DNA from: Tenacibaculum sp. Bg11-29
GTDB lineage: Bacteria; Bacteroidota; Bacteroidia; Flavobacteriales; Flavobacteriaceae
Assembly (NCBI RefSeq): GCF_002836595.1
Contig: NZ_PJBB01000003.1
Location: 496,001-560,000, forward strand
DNA: 64,000 nt
Reading direction: 5' to 3'
The translations under genes were made by a program, and so were the position numbers. The first letter of the stretch is position 1. The number at the start of each line of letters is the position of its first letter. Under the pieces are notes generated by a model that saw only the letters and a program-made list of their open reading frames with translations, did not search any database and was not told the DNA's origin. Shown here piece after piece: positions 1 through 9,515 of the stretch.

Positions 1-2318
1 TCTACACTTTCAATAGATTTAACCATTTTAGTATACTTTTTTAAAGGAATAATTTCAAGTACATCAATATCTCCTTCAGTGATAAAACTAGCCAAGTGAC
101 TTTCGATGGTATTTACCGTTAATCCTCTTTTGCTTGCAATTTCTTTAGCAGACAAACCTTCTTTAAAAAGCTTAAAACTTACTTGTCTTGTTGGTATTTT
201 ATCTTCTTTTGGTTTTTCTTTTTGCTGCTGTTTAATCCCTTGTTTTTTACAATAGCTAGTTACTGCGTCTAAAATTACACCTCCATATTTCTGAACCCTA
301 ATTTTCCCCATTCCATCAACTTTCAATAACTCTTTAGCTGTTTTCGGTAACGTATCACAAATAGCATATAACGTTTTTTGGGTAAATATTTGAAAATGTG
401 GAATCCCCTCCTTTTTCGAAATTTCGTCTCGTAATTCACGTAAACTTAGTGCCAAAATAGGATCTCTAGAAGATGTAATTTTCTTTTTCTTAGGCTTTTC
501 TACATTTTGTAAAACAGCATTTGCTCTAACCTGTAAATAGTCTTCAACTTGAAAACCATCCTTTAATTTAAGAAAACAAAATAGTTTTATAGATAATAAA
601 TCTTGCAGCGTGTAAATTTGTTTCTCTAAATCTTTTTGAACTGCTTTATTATCTGTAGAAAATGAAATTCCATTTAGAGGTTTTTTAATAAATTCTTCAG
701 TTTGTTTAATAAAATAATCAATAGCTTTTATAAACCGTTCATTGATAGCATCACTATTTTCAGCTAGAATATCATCTTCAGAGAGTTGTTGCAATTGAAT
801 TTTAAACCCATTAGCAATTTTTAATAAAGGAATAATCCCGTTATCTTTAATCGTTTCTAAATGGTTTATCATAACACCATTTAAACTCGTTTGGTTCTTA
901 TAATATATATCAATAGCTCTTGTTGTTGGGTATAAAAAAGCTCTAAAATCAAATAATTCTGATATTAAATTAAGCTGATATTTTTTTTCTGATTCACTTA
1001 AAACTGTTTCATCAGGAACATTTTCATGTACATTCTTATTAAAAGAATCAACCGTTCTATCATTTATAATTGAACTGTTTCTAATCTGAGTTTTTAAAAC
1101 AATACCTTCTAAAGAAGTACATCTACTTAAAGCAACGTACGTTTGCCCGTGCGCAAAAGAAGCTTCCGCATCAATAATAGCTTTTTCGAAGGTTAAACCC
1201 TGACTTTTATGAATCGTAATTGCCCATGCTAATCGTAATGGAATTTGGGTAAAAGAACCTGTAACCTCTTCTTTAATGTCTTTCGATTCTTCATCAATCG
1301 AATAATTAATATTCTCCCAAATCTCTTTTTTGGTTTCAATCTCATCATCATCATTCGGACATTTCACATAAATAACATCATCATCAATCAATGTTATTTT
1401 ACCAATTTTTCCGTTAAAATATCTTTTTTCAGGTGAGCTATCGTTTTTAATAAACATTACCTGAGCACCAACTTTTAACTCTAACTTATCACTATTGGGA
1501 TAGGCGTTTTCATTAAATTTACCAGATACTTCCGCTTTAAAAAAGCTACTCTTTCTTTTTAGTTTTTCTAATTCTAGCGTATTAATTGCATCCGCTCTTT
1601 TATTGTGAGTTGTTAGTGTAATGTACCCATCGTTTTTTTGTGGCTCAAAATCTGGATTATATCTTTTATTTAAAATTGCAGCGGACTTTTCAGATAAAGA
1701 ATCGTTTCTAATTTCATTTAAAATTTCGATAAACTCTTCATTATCCTGTCTGTAAATTTTCTTTAACTCGATACTTACCGTATTCGATTCTTGAAATGCT
1801 CTACTACTAAAAAAATATACCGATTTATAATGTTCTTGTAACAAGCTCCATTCATTAGGTCTCACAACTGGTGATAATTGTTGCAAATCTCCAATCATTA
1901 AAACTTGCGCTCCACCAAAAACTTTGCTTTTATCTTTATACCTTCTTAAAACCTGATCTATACCATCTAATAAATCAGCTCTAACCATACTAATTTCATC
2001 AATAATTACAAGATCTAAAGACCTAATAATGTCAATTTTTGCTTTACCAAATTTTCGTTGTTGGTTAGATGTATTTGCAATTTGATTTGGTAAAATAGGT
2101 CCAAATGGCATTTGAAAAAAAGAATGAATCGTAACTCCTTTTGCATTAATTGCAGCAACACCTGTTGGTGCTACAATAACCAATCTTTTCAGCGATTCAT
2201 TTTTTATTTTATGTAAGAAAGTAGTTTTTCCGGTACCTGCTTTCCCCGTAATAAAAAGGTTTCTATCTGTTTTTTCTATAAACTGAATGGCAAGGTCTAA
2301 TTCTTTATTTTCTATCAT
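1..2318 (-). CDS. Pif1/RecD-like helicase with HRDC and C-terminal HTH domains (C-terminus cut by window edge)
   Basis: Superfamily 1B DNA helicase. The minus-strand frame is open from an ATG at 2318 to the window edge, about 772 codons, without a stop. The N-terminus has a Walker A motif (GKAGTGKTT, about residues 19-27), a Pif1-type motif (APTGVAA), a DEISM Walker B motif and GDLQQLSPV. A late helicase motif (TIHKSQGLT) follows. Near the end are an HRDC-like region (about residues 630-710) and a helix-turn-helix stretch (LSAKEIASKRGLTVNTIESH), which matches the C-terminal HTH seen in Bacteroidota Pif1 helicases. It probably unwinds forked or structured DNA. The final residues lie outside the window. 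No neighbour gives an operon context. Confidence 0.9.
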   Translation of the reverse strand, partial: MIENKELDLAIQFIEKTDRNLFITGKAGTGKTTFLHKIKNESLKRLVIVAPTGVAAINAKGVTIHSFFQMPFGPILPNQIANTSNQQRKFGKAKIDIIRSLDLVIIDEISMVRADLLDGIDQVLRRYKDKSKVFGGAQVLMIGDLQQLSPVVRPNEWSLLQEHYKSVYFFSSRAFQESNTVSIELKKIYRQDNEEFIEILNEIRNDSLSEKSAAILNKRYNPDFEPQKNDGYITLTTHNKRADAINTLELEKLKRKSSFFKAEVSGKFNENAYPNSDKLELKVGAQVMFIKNDSSPEKRYFNGKIGKITLIDDDVIYVKCPNDDDEIETKKEIWENINYSIDEESKDIKEEVTGSFTQIPLRLAWAITIHKSQGLTFEKAIIDAEASFAHGQTYVALSRCTSLEGIVLKTQIRNSSIINDRTVDSFNKNVHENVPDETVLSESEKKYQLNLISELFDFRAFLYPTTRAIDIYYKNQTSLNGVMINHLETIKDNGIIPLLKIANGFKIQLQQLSEDDILAENSDAINERFIKAIDYFIKQTEEFIKKPLNGISFSTDNKAVQKDLEKQIYTLQDLLSIKLFCFLKLKDGFQVEDYLQVRANAVLQNVEKPKKKKITSSRDPILALSLRELRDEISKKEGIPHFQIFTQKTLYAICDTLPKTAKELLKVDGMGKIRVQKYGGVILDAVTSYCKKQGIKQQQKEKPKEDKIPTRQVSFKLFKEGLSAKEIASKRGLTVNTIESHLASFITEGDIDVLEIIPLKKYTKMVKSIESV

Positions 2319-2433
2319 CACAAAAGGCTACTACAATTTTTCACTAATAAATGTAAAAGTAGTTTTTTTAGCATAATATGTTGCTAAAATTGAGAGTGAT
2401 CGATATGATTTTTTATAACTGATATTAATAATT

Positions 2434-3849
2434 TTATTTCCTAAACTTTCTAAATGAAACTAAAACATGGTAAATACCAATTCCAATCAATATTTTTCCA
2501 AAAACAAAAGGAATCCATTCCCAAAAACTAATTAAATATTCTCGGTTACTTATTAAAGGGTTATGAAAGTCTGTCAATAGAAAATACCGAAATAAACCAA
2601 TCATATATTCATTAAAACTAGACATACTAAACAACTCTATTTCTCTAGAGTGATTGTGTATCCCATAAAATATAGAATAAAATAACACAGCCACAAACAT
2701 AGTTCTTTGAGTAGCTTTAACCCAATCTGTGCCGTTATTGGAAAAGAAAGAATTAATCCTTAAAATTGTTAAGTCTCTACAAAGTTTCTGACGATTAATA
2801 TTAGATTTTGATTTTAGTTTATTTTTTAATTCTTCTTTGAAAGAGTTTAGTTCATGAGCACGAAAATTATCGTAATCTATTTTATTATCTGCCCGTAACA
2901 ATTGCTGTTTAATATTTCTTAAGGTTCTTTTATTGCATTCATTAAATTTATGAATCACAATATCATCAAAGAAAACAATTTTCTCAAATATTGTTCTATC
3001 TAAAAAAATTGAATTAAGTTCTAACTCTTGAAAAGAAGTTAATTCTTGAAAATTTGAATCGCCAATATGTAATTCATAAAGGTTAGAATTATTAAAATTT
3101 GTATATTTATAAAAATTACAATTTACAAGCTTTAATTTTGTCTGGCTCTCATTTTTTAATTGTTTAAATAATGTAACTCCTTTAAATTCATTAAATCTAA
3201 ATTTTGCATATATTCCAAAATTAGTTGAAGAAAAGTTGGATTTTTCAAATTCATTATATTGAATGTAACTGGTTTCAATAATATTTGAAGTGAAGAGAAA
3301 TTCTTTTGAAAATTTGCTATGGATAATATCTATTTGATTAAATGCGCAATCATTAATTTCTAATATATTTATATTACATCCATCAATCATTAAATCTCCT
3401 GTCGATTTTAAATGTGATAATTTTAAATGATTAATACTTTCAATATTATGTATTTTAATATCGATTAATATTTTTTGTTTCAAATTCTGAGCACATTCAA
3501 AAGTAAAACTGCCTAGTTTTTTTGGTGATAAGTATACTTCTTTAATTGGTTTTGAAATATTTAAAAATTTAATATCTTTCAAATAACAATTAACAAAACA
3601 AATTTCATTTTCAAATTCACAATCATCAAAATAAAAAACTTGAGTCAATTCATTTATTTTTAAAGAATCCGAGTTCATAAAAGCAACTCTTTCTCCTATA
3701 AAATTACAGTTTATAAATTTATTAGAAGTAGTAATCTCATTCAAGTTTATGATTGTATAATTTTCGAAATTTATTAAAAAATTTGTATATTCAGTACTTT
3801 CTGCAGAAGTAAGTAATTCTAAAAATCGTATTTCATTTATTTCTTCCAT
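2434..3849 (-). CDS. Pentapeptide-repeat-like protein with two C-terminal membrane segments
   Basis: The protein is 471 aa. Residues about 30-300 form a degenerate right-handed beta-helix type pattern, with recurring F/L-x-N/D-C/S motifs such as FINCNF, FYFDDCEF and LVNCNF. A charged linker rich in K, E and R follows (about 305-365). Two hydrophobic segments (MFVAVLFYSIFYGI and WIPFVFGKILIGIGIYHVL) end the protein, separated by a soluble loop. This fits a membrane-anchored pentapeptide-like sensor or scaffold, but no catalytic motif is visible and I assign no reaction. It is flanked by the helicase and a terminator and looks monocistronic. The sequence is very AT-rich. Confidence 0.6.
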   Translation of the reverse strand: MEEINEIRFLELLTSAESTEYTNFLINFENYTIINLNEITTSNKFINCNFIGERVAFMNSDSLKINELTQVFYFDDCEFENEICFVNCYLKDIKFLNISKPIKEVYLSPKKLGSFTFECAQNLKQKILIDIKIHNIESINHLKLSHLKSTGDLMIDGCNINILEINDCAFNQIDIIHSKFSKEFLFTSNIIETSYIQYNEFEKSNFSSTNFGIYAKFRFNEFKGVTLFKQLKNESQTKLKLVNCNFYKYTNFNNSNLYELHIGDSNFQELTSFQELELNSIFLDRTIFEKIVFFDDIVIHKFNECNKRTLRNIKQQLLRADNKIDYDNFRAHELNSFKEELKNKLKSKSNINRQKLCRDLTILRINSFFSNNGTDWVKATQRTMFVAVLFYSIFYGIHNHSREIELFSMSSFNEYMIGLFRYFLLTDFHNPLISNREYLISFWEWIPFVFGKILIGIGIYHVLVSFRKFRK

Positions 3850-3942
3850 TTAGACTATCTTTATTTCAACTTGTAGCCAAGATAAGATTATCTCCTATTA
3901 TAATTAAATATAATACTAGCCAAACAATCTAAAATATTTCAC

Positions 3943-3972
3943 AAAAAATCCTACACAAAATGTGTAGGATTT
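3943..3972 (-). terminator. Rho-independent terminator after the SnoaL-like lipoprotein gene
   Basis: An 11-bp perfect inverted repeat (AAATCCTACAC / GTGTAGGATTT, 5-nt loop) is followed on the minus strand by a run of T. It sits 28 bp past the stop at 4001. A near copy occurs at 18019-18049. Confidence 0.8.
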
Positions 3973-4000
3973 ATACTTTAATTAAATTGAAAATCTAAAA

Positions 4001-4882
4001 TTAAAACTTTCCATTTGTATGCGCCATTTCAGCAGGAATTTCTTGAATTACATCCCAGTGTTCGACTATTTTATTGTCTTTTAATCTAAATAAGTCATAA
4101 AATGCTTGTGGTTTTCCGTTCCATTCACCTTCACTCATAGTTAAAACGAAATTACCCTCACCTAATACTTTATGCAGTTTTTGATAATTAAACATATTAT
4201 TTTGTGATGTTAAATACGCAATTGCTTCCCCTAAACCATCCAAACCGTCTTTAACCATAGGGTTATGCTGATGATACTCTTCAGTACTTACATAGTTTGT
4301 AATTTTTTCAGGTGCTTTACCAAACAACACATCGTTTACAAAGTTTTTTACAATTTCTTTATTTGCAGCTGTTTTATTTACATCAGTAATATCAGTAACA
4401 CCATCAACTTGAGAACGTCCACTAGCTGTTTGCTCAACTTTAGTCGTTATATTATCCCAATGTTCAGCAGCTTTACCATCTTGCATTCTCCAAACATCAA
4501 ACGCCACTACCTCTTTACCTCCTAAAGCTTCAGCATTATGATATGAATTATGTAAAATAATAAATTCACCATCTTGTAAAATTCTATGCGTAGTATAAGT
4601 TGTATTTGCTTTTTTTAAGACAGGAAGAAACCCCAATACTGGTGCTATTCCTGTTGGCACATGAGGATTATGTTGAATATAATCAGTTGTAAAATATTTT
4701 TTAATTCCTTCTGAGCTATACTCTTTAAAAAAAGCCTCTTGTGCTTCTTGTGCAATTGTTTTTAAATTTTCCATTTTAGATTCTTTCTTTAATTTATTTC
4801 CTTTTATTGTTGCTTTTTTTTGAATTGAATTACAGCTTGTAAAAGCTGCGATGCTCAACACAATAATGATTGCTTTTTTCAT
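4001..4882 (-). CDS. Lipoprotein with two SnoaL-like (NTF2 fold) domains
   Basis: The protein is 293 aa with a lipoprotein signal peptide (lipobox AFTSC, Cys17). Two related SnoaL-like domains follow, at about residues 40-160 and 170-290. Each has the pattern YIQHNPHVP / YHQHNPMVK near its start and a DVWRMQDGKAAEHWD / DLFRLKDNKIVEHWD strand near its end. SnoaL-like proteins include polyketide cyclases and many uncharacterised hydrolase-like proteins, so the substrate is unknown. An internal Met at residue 37 (MENLKT) could start a cytoplasmic form, but the signal peptide favours the longer one. A TAnnTTTG-type promoter lies 27 bp upstream. The neighbouring AraC gene upstream is co-directional. 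Confidence 0.75.
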   Translation of the reverse strand: MKKAIIIVLSIAAFTSCNSIQKKATIKGNKLKKESKMENLKTIAQEAQEAFFKEYSSEGIKKYFTTDYIQHNPHVPTGIAPVLGFLPVLKKANTTYTTHRILQDGEFIILHNSYHNAEALGGKEVVAFDVWRMQDGKAAEHWDNITTKVEQTASGRSQVDGVTDITDVNKTAANKEIVKNFVNDVLFGKAPEKITNYVSTEEYHQHNPMVKDGLDGLGEAIAYLTSQNNMFNYQKLHKVLGEGNFVLTMSEGEWNGKPQAFYDLFRLKDNKIVEHWDVIQEIPAEMAHTNGKF

Positions 4883-4908
4883 CCTATATTTAATTTTAAA
4901 TGATAGGA

Positions 4909-4916
4909 CAAAATTA
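4909..4916 (-). promoter_or_regulatory. Predicted -7 element of the SnoaL-like gene
   Basis: The plus strand reads CAAAATTA, which is TAATTTTG on the minus strand and matches Bacteroidota TAnnTTTG. It lies 27 bp upstream of the ATG at 4882. No clear -33 element was found. Confidence 0.5.
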
Positions 4917-4982
4917 AGAGGAAAGGAAAACGTACGATAGGTAAATCTGACGAATAAAATGGTAAATATCGAACCTAAAAAC

Positions 4983-5882
4983 CTAAATATTATTATTTTT
5001 AAAAGTATTTGGGGTAAATCCTGTATGTTTTTTGAAATATTTCACAAAATTAGTTGATTCTTCAAAACCCATTAAATAAGCTAACTCTGTACTTTTAATG
5101 CTAGAATTTATTAAATTTCTTTTAGCTTCTAAAATTACAAACTCATCTATATATTGTTTTGCGGTTTTATTAATTATTTCTTTACAAACTACATTTAAAT
5201 GCTTGTAGGTAATATTTAATTTCTCAGCGTAATAATCCGCATTTTTATTGAATACAAAATCATTTTTTAAAAAGGTTTGAAAACTTAAAAAGAGTTTAAA
5301 TTTTTCGGACTCCTTAATATAGTCTGTTTGATTTTTTTTAATTTCTTCAAGCTTAGAAAAGATGATATTAAATAAAGAATCTATAATGTGCTTTTTATTA
5401 AAGTTTTCAGATACCTTGTAAAACTCATTAAAAAAAAGTTGAATATACGTTAGGATATTAGAAGCTTCAGGAACTTGAACTTTTGGAGAAAAAAGTTGAG
5501 GAGTTAATAATCTAATGGCTGTATTTTGAGGAATATTAGCAAGCTGGTTCTTAAAGTACTCTTCAGTAAAAAGAAGTAGATACCCTTTTACACCTTTATT
5601 AAATTTAAAAGCATTCACTTGTCCTTTGGAGACATAGATAATAGCATTACTTTCTACTGTATGCCATACAAAATCGACTAAATGTTCAGTTTTTCCATTT
5701 GTATAAAAAGCTAGTTGATAAAATTCTAATTGATGCGCTCTTTCTGGTAAATGATCAAAAATATCTTTTTTACTTTCTAAATTCTCTAAAGTAATTATTT
5801 CTATTCCTTTTATTTCAGAAGATTTAGATTCAAATAGTAAGTGAGGTATTTCTTTACTCATATGGTAAACGACAGTAAGCAA
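4983..5882 (-). CDS. AraC family transcriptional regulator
   Basis: The protein is 299 aa. The N-terminal half (about 30-160) has the cupin-like ligand-binding pattern of AraC_binding proteins (HLVDFVWHTVESNAIIYVSKGQ). The C-terminal ~90 aa are a double helix-turn-helix: NADYYAEKLNITYKHLNVVCKE, then STELAYLMGFEESTNFVKYF and the signature KKHTGFTPNTFK. The extreme N-terminus MLTVVYH looks unlike homologs, so translation may start at the second Met (5861, MSKEIPHLL). It stands immediately upstream of, and co-directional with, the SnoaL-like lipoprotein gene, a plausible target. Confidence 0.88.
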   Translation of the reverse strand: MLTVVYHMSKEIPHLLFESKSSEIKGIEIITLENLESKKDIFDHLPERAHQLEFYQLAFYTNGKTEHLVDFVWHTVESNAIIYVSKGQVNAFKFNKGVKGYLLLFTEEYFKNQLANIPQNTAIRLLTPQLFSPKVQVPEASNILTYIQLFFNEFYKVSENFNKKHIIDSLFNIIFSKLEEIKKNQTDYIKESEKFKLFLSFQTFLKNDFVFNKNADYYAEKLNITYKHLNVVCKEIINKTAKQYIDEFVILEAKRNLINSSIKSTELAYLMGFEESTNFVKYFKKHTGFTPNTFKNNNI

Positions 5883-5922
5883 TGTTATTTATAGCTAAGT
5901 GAAAGATAGTAGATAATAAAGG

Positions 5923-5958
5923 AAAAATCAAGTTCTTTGTTAAAACAACTTGATTTTT
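5923..5958 (-). terminator. Terminator of the efflux operon
   Basis: A 12-bp perfect inverted repeat (AAAAATCAAGTT / AACTTGATTTTT) with a 12-nt loop lies 11 bp past the stop of the last efflux gene. It could also act in the other direction. Confidence 0.75.
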
Positions 5959-5968
5959 CAAAGGGAAT

Positions 5969-6157
5969 CTATTTCTGAATCTTAAACACTTTCATCAAAA
6001 TGGTCTCTAACAAACACCATTTTGTAAATGCTGACTGAATTAAATTCAAGCCAATAAACACGGTAAACCATATCCAATTAGGATTTACATAAACCGTTAA
6101 TACTACACTTATTAAAACAAAAGAACCAACGATAATTCTAAAATATTTATTTAACAT
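5969..6157 (-). CDS. DUF2892 small membrane protein (YgaP transmembrane-like)
   Basis: The 62-aa protein is almost entirely two hydrophobic helices ([18 protein letters not shown] and [17 protein letters not shown]), followed by [13 protein letters not shown]. The N-terminal NKYFRIIVG and the Cys-containing C-terminal pattern match the DUF2892 family, which forms the membrane domain of the rhodanese YgaP. Here there is no rhodanese domain. It is the last gene of the efflux operon, 22 bp after the RND pump, so a link to the pump or to redox or sulfur homeostasis is possible but unproven. Confidence 0.8.
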   Translation of the reverse strand: MLNKYFRIIVGSFVLISVVLTVYVNPNWIWFTVFIGLNLIQSAFTKWCLLETILMKVFKIQK

Positions 6158-6179
6158 CTTATTTAGTTTTTAATCAACA

Positions 6180-9100
6180 CTATTTATAATTCTTCTTTTC
6201 AATCATATAATACACTAATGGCACAACCAATAATGTTAATACAGTTGACACAATAGTTCCGCCCATTAACGAAATTGCCAATCCTTGAAAAATCGGATCA
6301 AATAATATTACAAACGCTCCAATTACAACAGTTCCAGCAGTTAATAAAATAGGCGTTGTACGTACTGCCCCTGCTTCAATTGCCGCTTGTTTTAACGGAA
6401 TTCCTTCGGCTAATCGTAAATTGATAAAATCTATTAATAAAACAGAGTTCCGCACCATAATTCCTGCTAAGGCAATCATACCTATAAATGAAGTTGCTGT
6501 AAAAAATGCGCCCATAATCCAGTGCCCTAAAATGATACCTATTAACGATAATGGTATTGCAACCATCATTACAATTGGTGCTTTAAAATTTTGAAACCAA
6601 CCAACAATTAAGATATAAATTAAGATAATTGCTCCTAAAAAAGCGATTCCTAAATCTCTAAAAACTTCTAGTGTAATTTGCCATTCACCATCCCATTTAA
6701 CGGTATAATCATCTTCAAAATCAGGTTGACCTAAATACATTTCGTTCAATTTATAACCTTCAGGAAGTTTAATTTCTTTTAATTTCTCTTCCATTCCTAA
6801 AATTGCGTAGGCTGGACTCTCTAATTCACCTGCCATATCAGCCATTACATACACCACACGTTTCTGATTTTTACGGAAAATACTTTTTGCGCTTACAGTT
6901 TCAGTAATATCAACTAAATCACCAATAGAAACCATGTTACCATGTTTCGATTTTATTTTTAATTGTGAAATATCAGAAATGGTAGATTTTTCTTTTTCAT
7001 CTAAACTCAGTACCAATCCGACTTGATCTACAGCATTTTCATCATACAAACTCGTAATCGGGCTGTTAGATAATGCCATATTCATGGTATATGCAATTTG
7101 TTGTGGCGCAACTCCATACAACATTGCCTTCTCTTTGTTTATTTCAAATTGATATTCAGTTTGATCATCTTCAACCATCCAATCAATATCCACAACATCT
7201 GCTGTGTTTTTTAAAATATTTTGAACGCTATTCGCTATTTTAATTTGCTCGTTATAATCAGGCCCATAAACCTCTGCAACAATTGTTGATAAAACCGGTG
7301 GTCCTGGTGGTACCTCAACCAATTTTACATTTGCATTGTATTTTGCTGCAATTTTTTGCATTTCAGGGCGTAGTAATTTTGCAATCCCATGGCTTTGAAT
7401 TTCACGTTTCCCTTTATCTACCAAATTCACTTGAATATCTGCCATATTAGATCCACCACGTAAATCGTAATGACGAACCAATCCGTTAAAAGTTATCGGA
7501 GCAGAAGTACCAATATAATTTTGGTAATTCACCACTTCTTGTCTTGTTGCTAAATACTGAGCAATTTCCTGCGTTACAACCGCTGTACGTTCTAAAGTTG
7601 TGCCTTCTGGCATATCAATTACTACTTGAAACTCGTTTTTATTATCAAAAGGCAACATTTTTACCGCTACCGATTTTGTAAAAAACAACACCATCGTTGC
7701 CATTAAAACAACAAATGTTCCTCCTAAAAACACCCATCTTTTTGTTTTATTTTCTAATAAAGGTCTTTCAAACTTATTATAAACCCTGTAAATAAATGTT
7801 TCTTCTAATGGTTTTTCAACTTTTTCTACACCTCCTTTTTTATCTTTTTCGCGCAAGAAAATATATCCTAAATAAGGTGTAATTGTTAAAGCTACAAATA
7901 ATGATAAAATCATTGCAATTGATGCTCCAATTGGCATTGGTGCCATATAAGGTCCCATTAAACCCGATACAAAAGCCATTGGTAAAACAGATGCTATTAC
8001 CGTAAATGTTGCTAAAATTGTTGGATTACCAACCTCATTAATCGCATATAAAGCAGCTTGTTTAAAGGGCAAACGTTTCATTTTAAAATGTCGATGCATA
8101 TTTTCGGCAATAATAATTGAATCATCCACCACAATACCTGTTACAAAAACCAAGGCAAAAAGTGTAATTCGGTTTAACGTATAATCTAACATGTAGTAAC
8201 TTAACAATGTTAAAGCAAACGTAATTGGCACCGATAAAAACACTACTAAGCCACCACGCCAACCCATTGCCAACATTACTACTAGAGTAACCGCAATGAT
8301 AGAACCAATAAGGTGTAATAATAATTCAGATACTTTATGTGCCGCCGTTTCTCCGTAATTTCGGGTAACTTCTACATGTACATCATCAGGAATTAAAGTA
8401 GCACGTAAATGCGTTACTTTCGCTAAAATCAACTCTGCTATTTTCATTGCATCTGCCCCTTTTCTTTTAGCTACAGAAACAGTTACTGCTGGATATTCCG
8501 ATTTGTAATCTGATGATTTTACACTTCCTTTCCCAAAACCTAAAGACACATAATTTTGTGGTATTTCTGGTCCATCAACAATTGTAGCAATTTGTTTTAA
8601 ATAAATTGGTTGCTCTTGTTGTACTCCAACTACCAAATTCTCAACATCAGCAACTGATGCTAAAAACTTACCTGCGTTTATTAAAAACTCCGTATCGTTT
8701 TTATCAAAACTTCCCGATCTTAACTGGGTGTTATTGGCTTTTATCATTTCTGAAACTGATAAGAAATCTAATCCGCTTGCAGCCAATTTATCCTTGTCTA
8801 AAACTACTCTTAACTGACGATTTCTTCCTCCAATTTTATGTGTAATAGAAACGTCATTTATCTTCTTAATTTCAGTTTCTAATTCTTGCGCCATTTGATT
8901 CAACTGAAAATCGTCATAACTTTCACTCCACAAGGTTAACCCCAACATTGGCACATCATCAATTGCACGTGTTTTCACTAATGGAAACGTAACACCTTTT
9001 GGCATTTGATCCATATGTTTATTAATTTCATTATACAATTTTACAAACGAACGCTCAATGTCTTCGCCCACATAAAACTGTACAATAACCATTGCTTTTT

Positions 9101-9374
9101 CGTTCATCGAAGTAGAATACACATATTCTACACCTTTAATGTTCGAAATTAATTTCTCTAAAGGCTTTACAACTCTAGACTCTACTTCTGTAGGACTCGC
9201 ACCTGGATATCCAACAAAAATATCTGCCATTGGCACATCAATCTGTGGTTCTTCTTCTCTTGGTATTAAAAACGAACTGTACACTCCAATAACCATAAAA
9301 ACGATCATTAAAAGCACTGTAAGCTTAGAACCAATAAAGACTTTTGCGATTTTTCCAGCTAAACCTTCTTTCAT
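6180..9374 (-). CDS. RND efflux transporter permease (AcrB/HAE1-like)
   Basis: The 1064-aa protein has the usual RND length. There is an N-terminal helix (LTVLLMIVFMVIGVYSSFLIP), the porter-domain pattern YPGASPTEVESRVVKPLE, a first membrane bundle (about 335-510) with GIVVDDSIIIAENMHRH, a second periplasmic loop, and a final bundle with ATSFIGMIALAGIMVRNSVLLIDF. The paired acidic residues VDD match the proton-relay aspartates of helix 4. It would expel toxic compounds from the inner membrane or periplasm in a tripartite pump with the adaptor and TolC genes upstream. The 141-bp gap before it holds a composite repeat, unusual inside an operon. Substrates cannot be read from sequence. Confidence 0.93.
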   Translation of the reverse strand: MKEGLAGKIAKVFIGSKLTVLLMIVFMVIGVYSSFLIPREEEPQIDVPMADIFVGYPGASPTEVESRVVKPLEKLISNIKGVEYVYSTSMNEKAMVIVQFYVGEDIERSFVKLYNEINKHMDQMPKGVTFPLVKTRAIDDVPMLGLTLWSESYDDFQLNQMAQELETEIKKINDVSITHKIGGRNRQLRVVLDKDKLAASGLDFLSVSEMIKANNTQLRSGSFDKNDTEFLINAGKFLASVADVENLVVGVQQEQPIYLKQIATIVDGPEIPQNYVSLGFGKGSVKSSDYKSEYPAVTVSVAKRKGADAMKIAELILAKVTHLRATLIPDDVHVEVTRNYGETAAHKVSELLLHLIGSIIAVTLVVMLAMGWRGGLVVFLSVPITFALTLLSYYMLDYTLNRITLFALVFVTGIVVDDSIIIAENMHRHFKMKRLPFKQAALYAINEVGNPTILATFTVIASVLPMAFVSGLMGPYMAPMPIGASIAMILSLFVALTITPYLGYIFLREKDKKGGVEKVEKPLEETFIYRVYNKFERPLLENKTKRWVFLGGTFVVLMATMVLFFTKSVAVKMLPFDNKNEFQVVIDMPEGTTLERTAVVTQEIAQYLATRQEVVNYQNYIGTSAPITFNGLVRHYDLRGGSNMADIQVNLVDKGKREIQSHGIAKLLRPEMQKIAAKYNANVKLVEVPPGPPVLSTIVAEVYGPDYNEQIKIANSVQNILKNTADVVDIDWMVEDDQTEYQFEINKEKAMLYGVAPQQIAYTMNMALSNSPITSLYDENAVDQVGLVLSLDEKEKSTISDISQLKIKSKHGNMVSIGDLVDITETVSAKSIFRKNQKRVVYVMADMAGELESPAYAILGMEEKLKEIKLPEGYKLNEMYLGQPDFEDDYTVKWDGEWQITLEVFRDLGIAFLGAIILIYILIVGWFQNFKAPIVMMVAIPLSLIGIILGHWIMGAFFTATSFIGMIALAGIMVRNSVLLIDFINLRLAEGIPLKQAAIEAGAVRTTPILLTAGTVVIGAFVILFDPIFQGLAISLMGGTIVSTVLTLLVVPLVYYMIEKKNYK

Positions 9375-9390
9375 TTTTTTATATTTTTTT

Positions 9391-9507
9391 GGGCGCTTTA
9401 ACAGGCTATCCGTTTCAATCTTTTTAAGCTGTTCTCAATACAAATTTGCTTAGGCAAATTCACTCGAACTGACATAAAAAGGATTTTCACTACTATCCCT
9501 AACGCGA
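9391..9507. repeat. Composite intergenic element: structured repeat with a REP-like hairpin in its loop
   Basis: The outer arms (about 9391-9427 and 9475-9507) pair partly: GCG ends, and ATCTTTTT against AAAAAGGAT. Between them lies a separate hairpin (GTTCTC at 9431 to CGAAC at 9469, inner stem AAATTTGC / GCAAATT) that ends in TGACA. The outer part resembles the element at 28297-28380. It fills the gap between adaptor and pump genes, so it would be transcribed in the operon mRNA. I recall such elements as common in Flavobacteriia; it should be tested against Rfam families such as Flavo-1. Confidence 0.65.
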
Positions 9508-9515
9508 ATTTTTAG

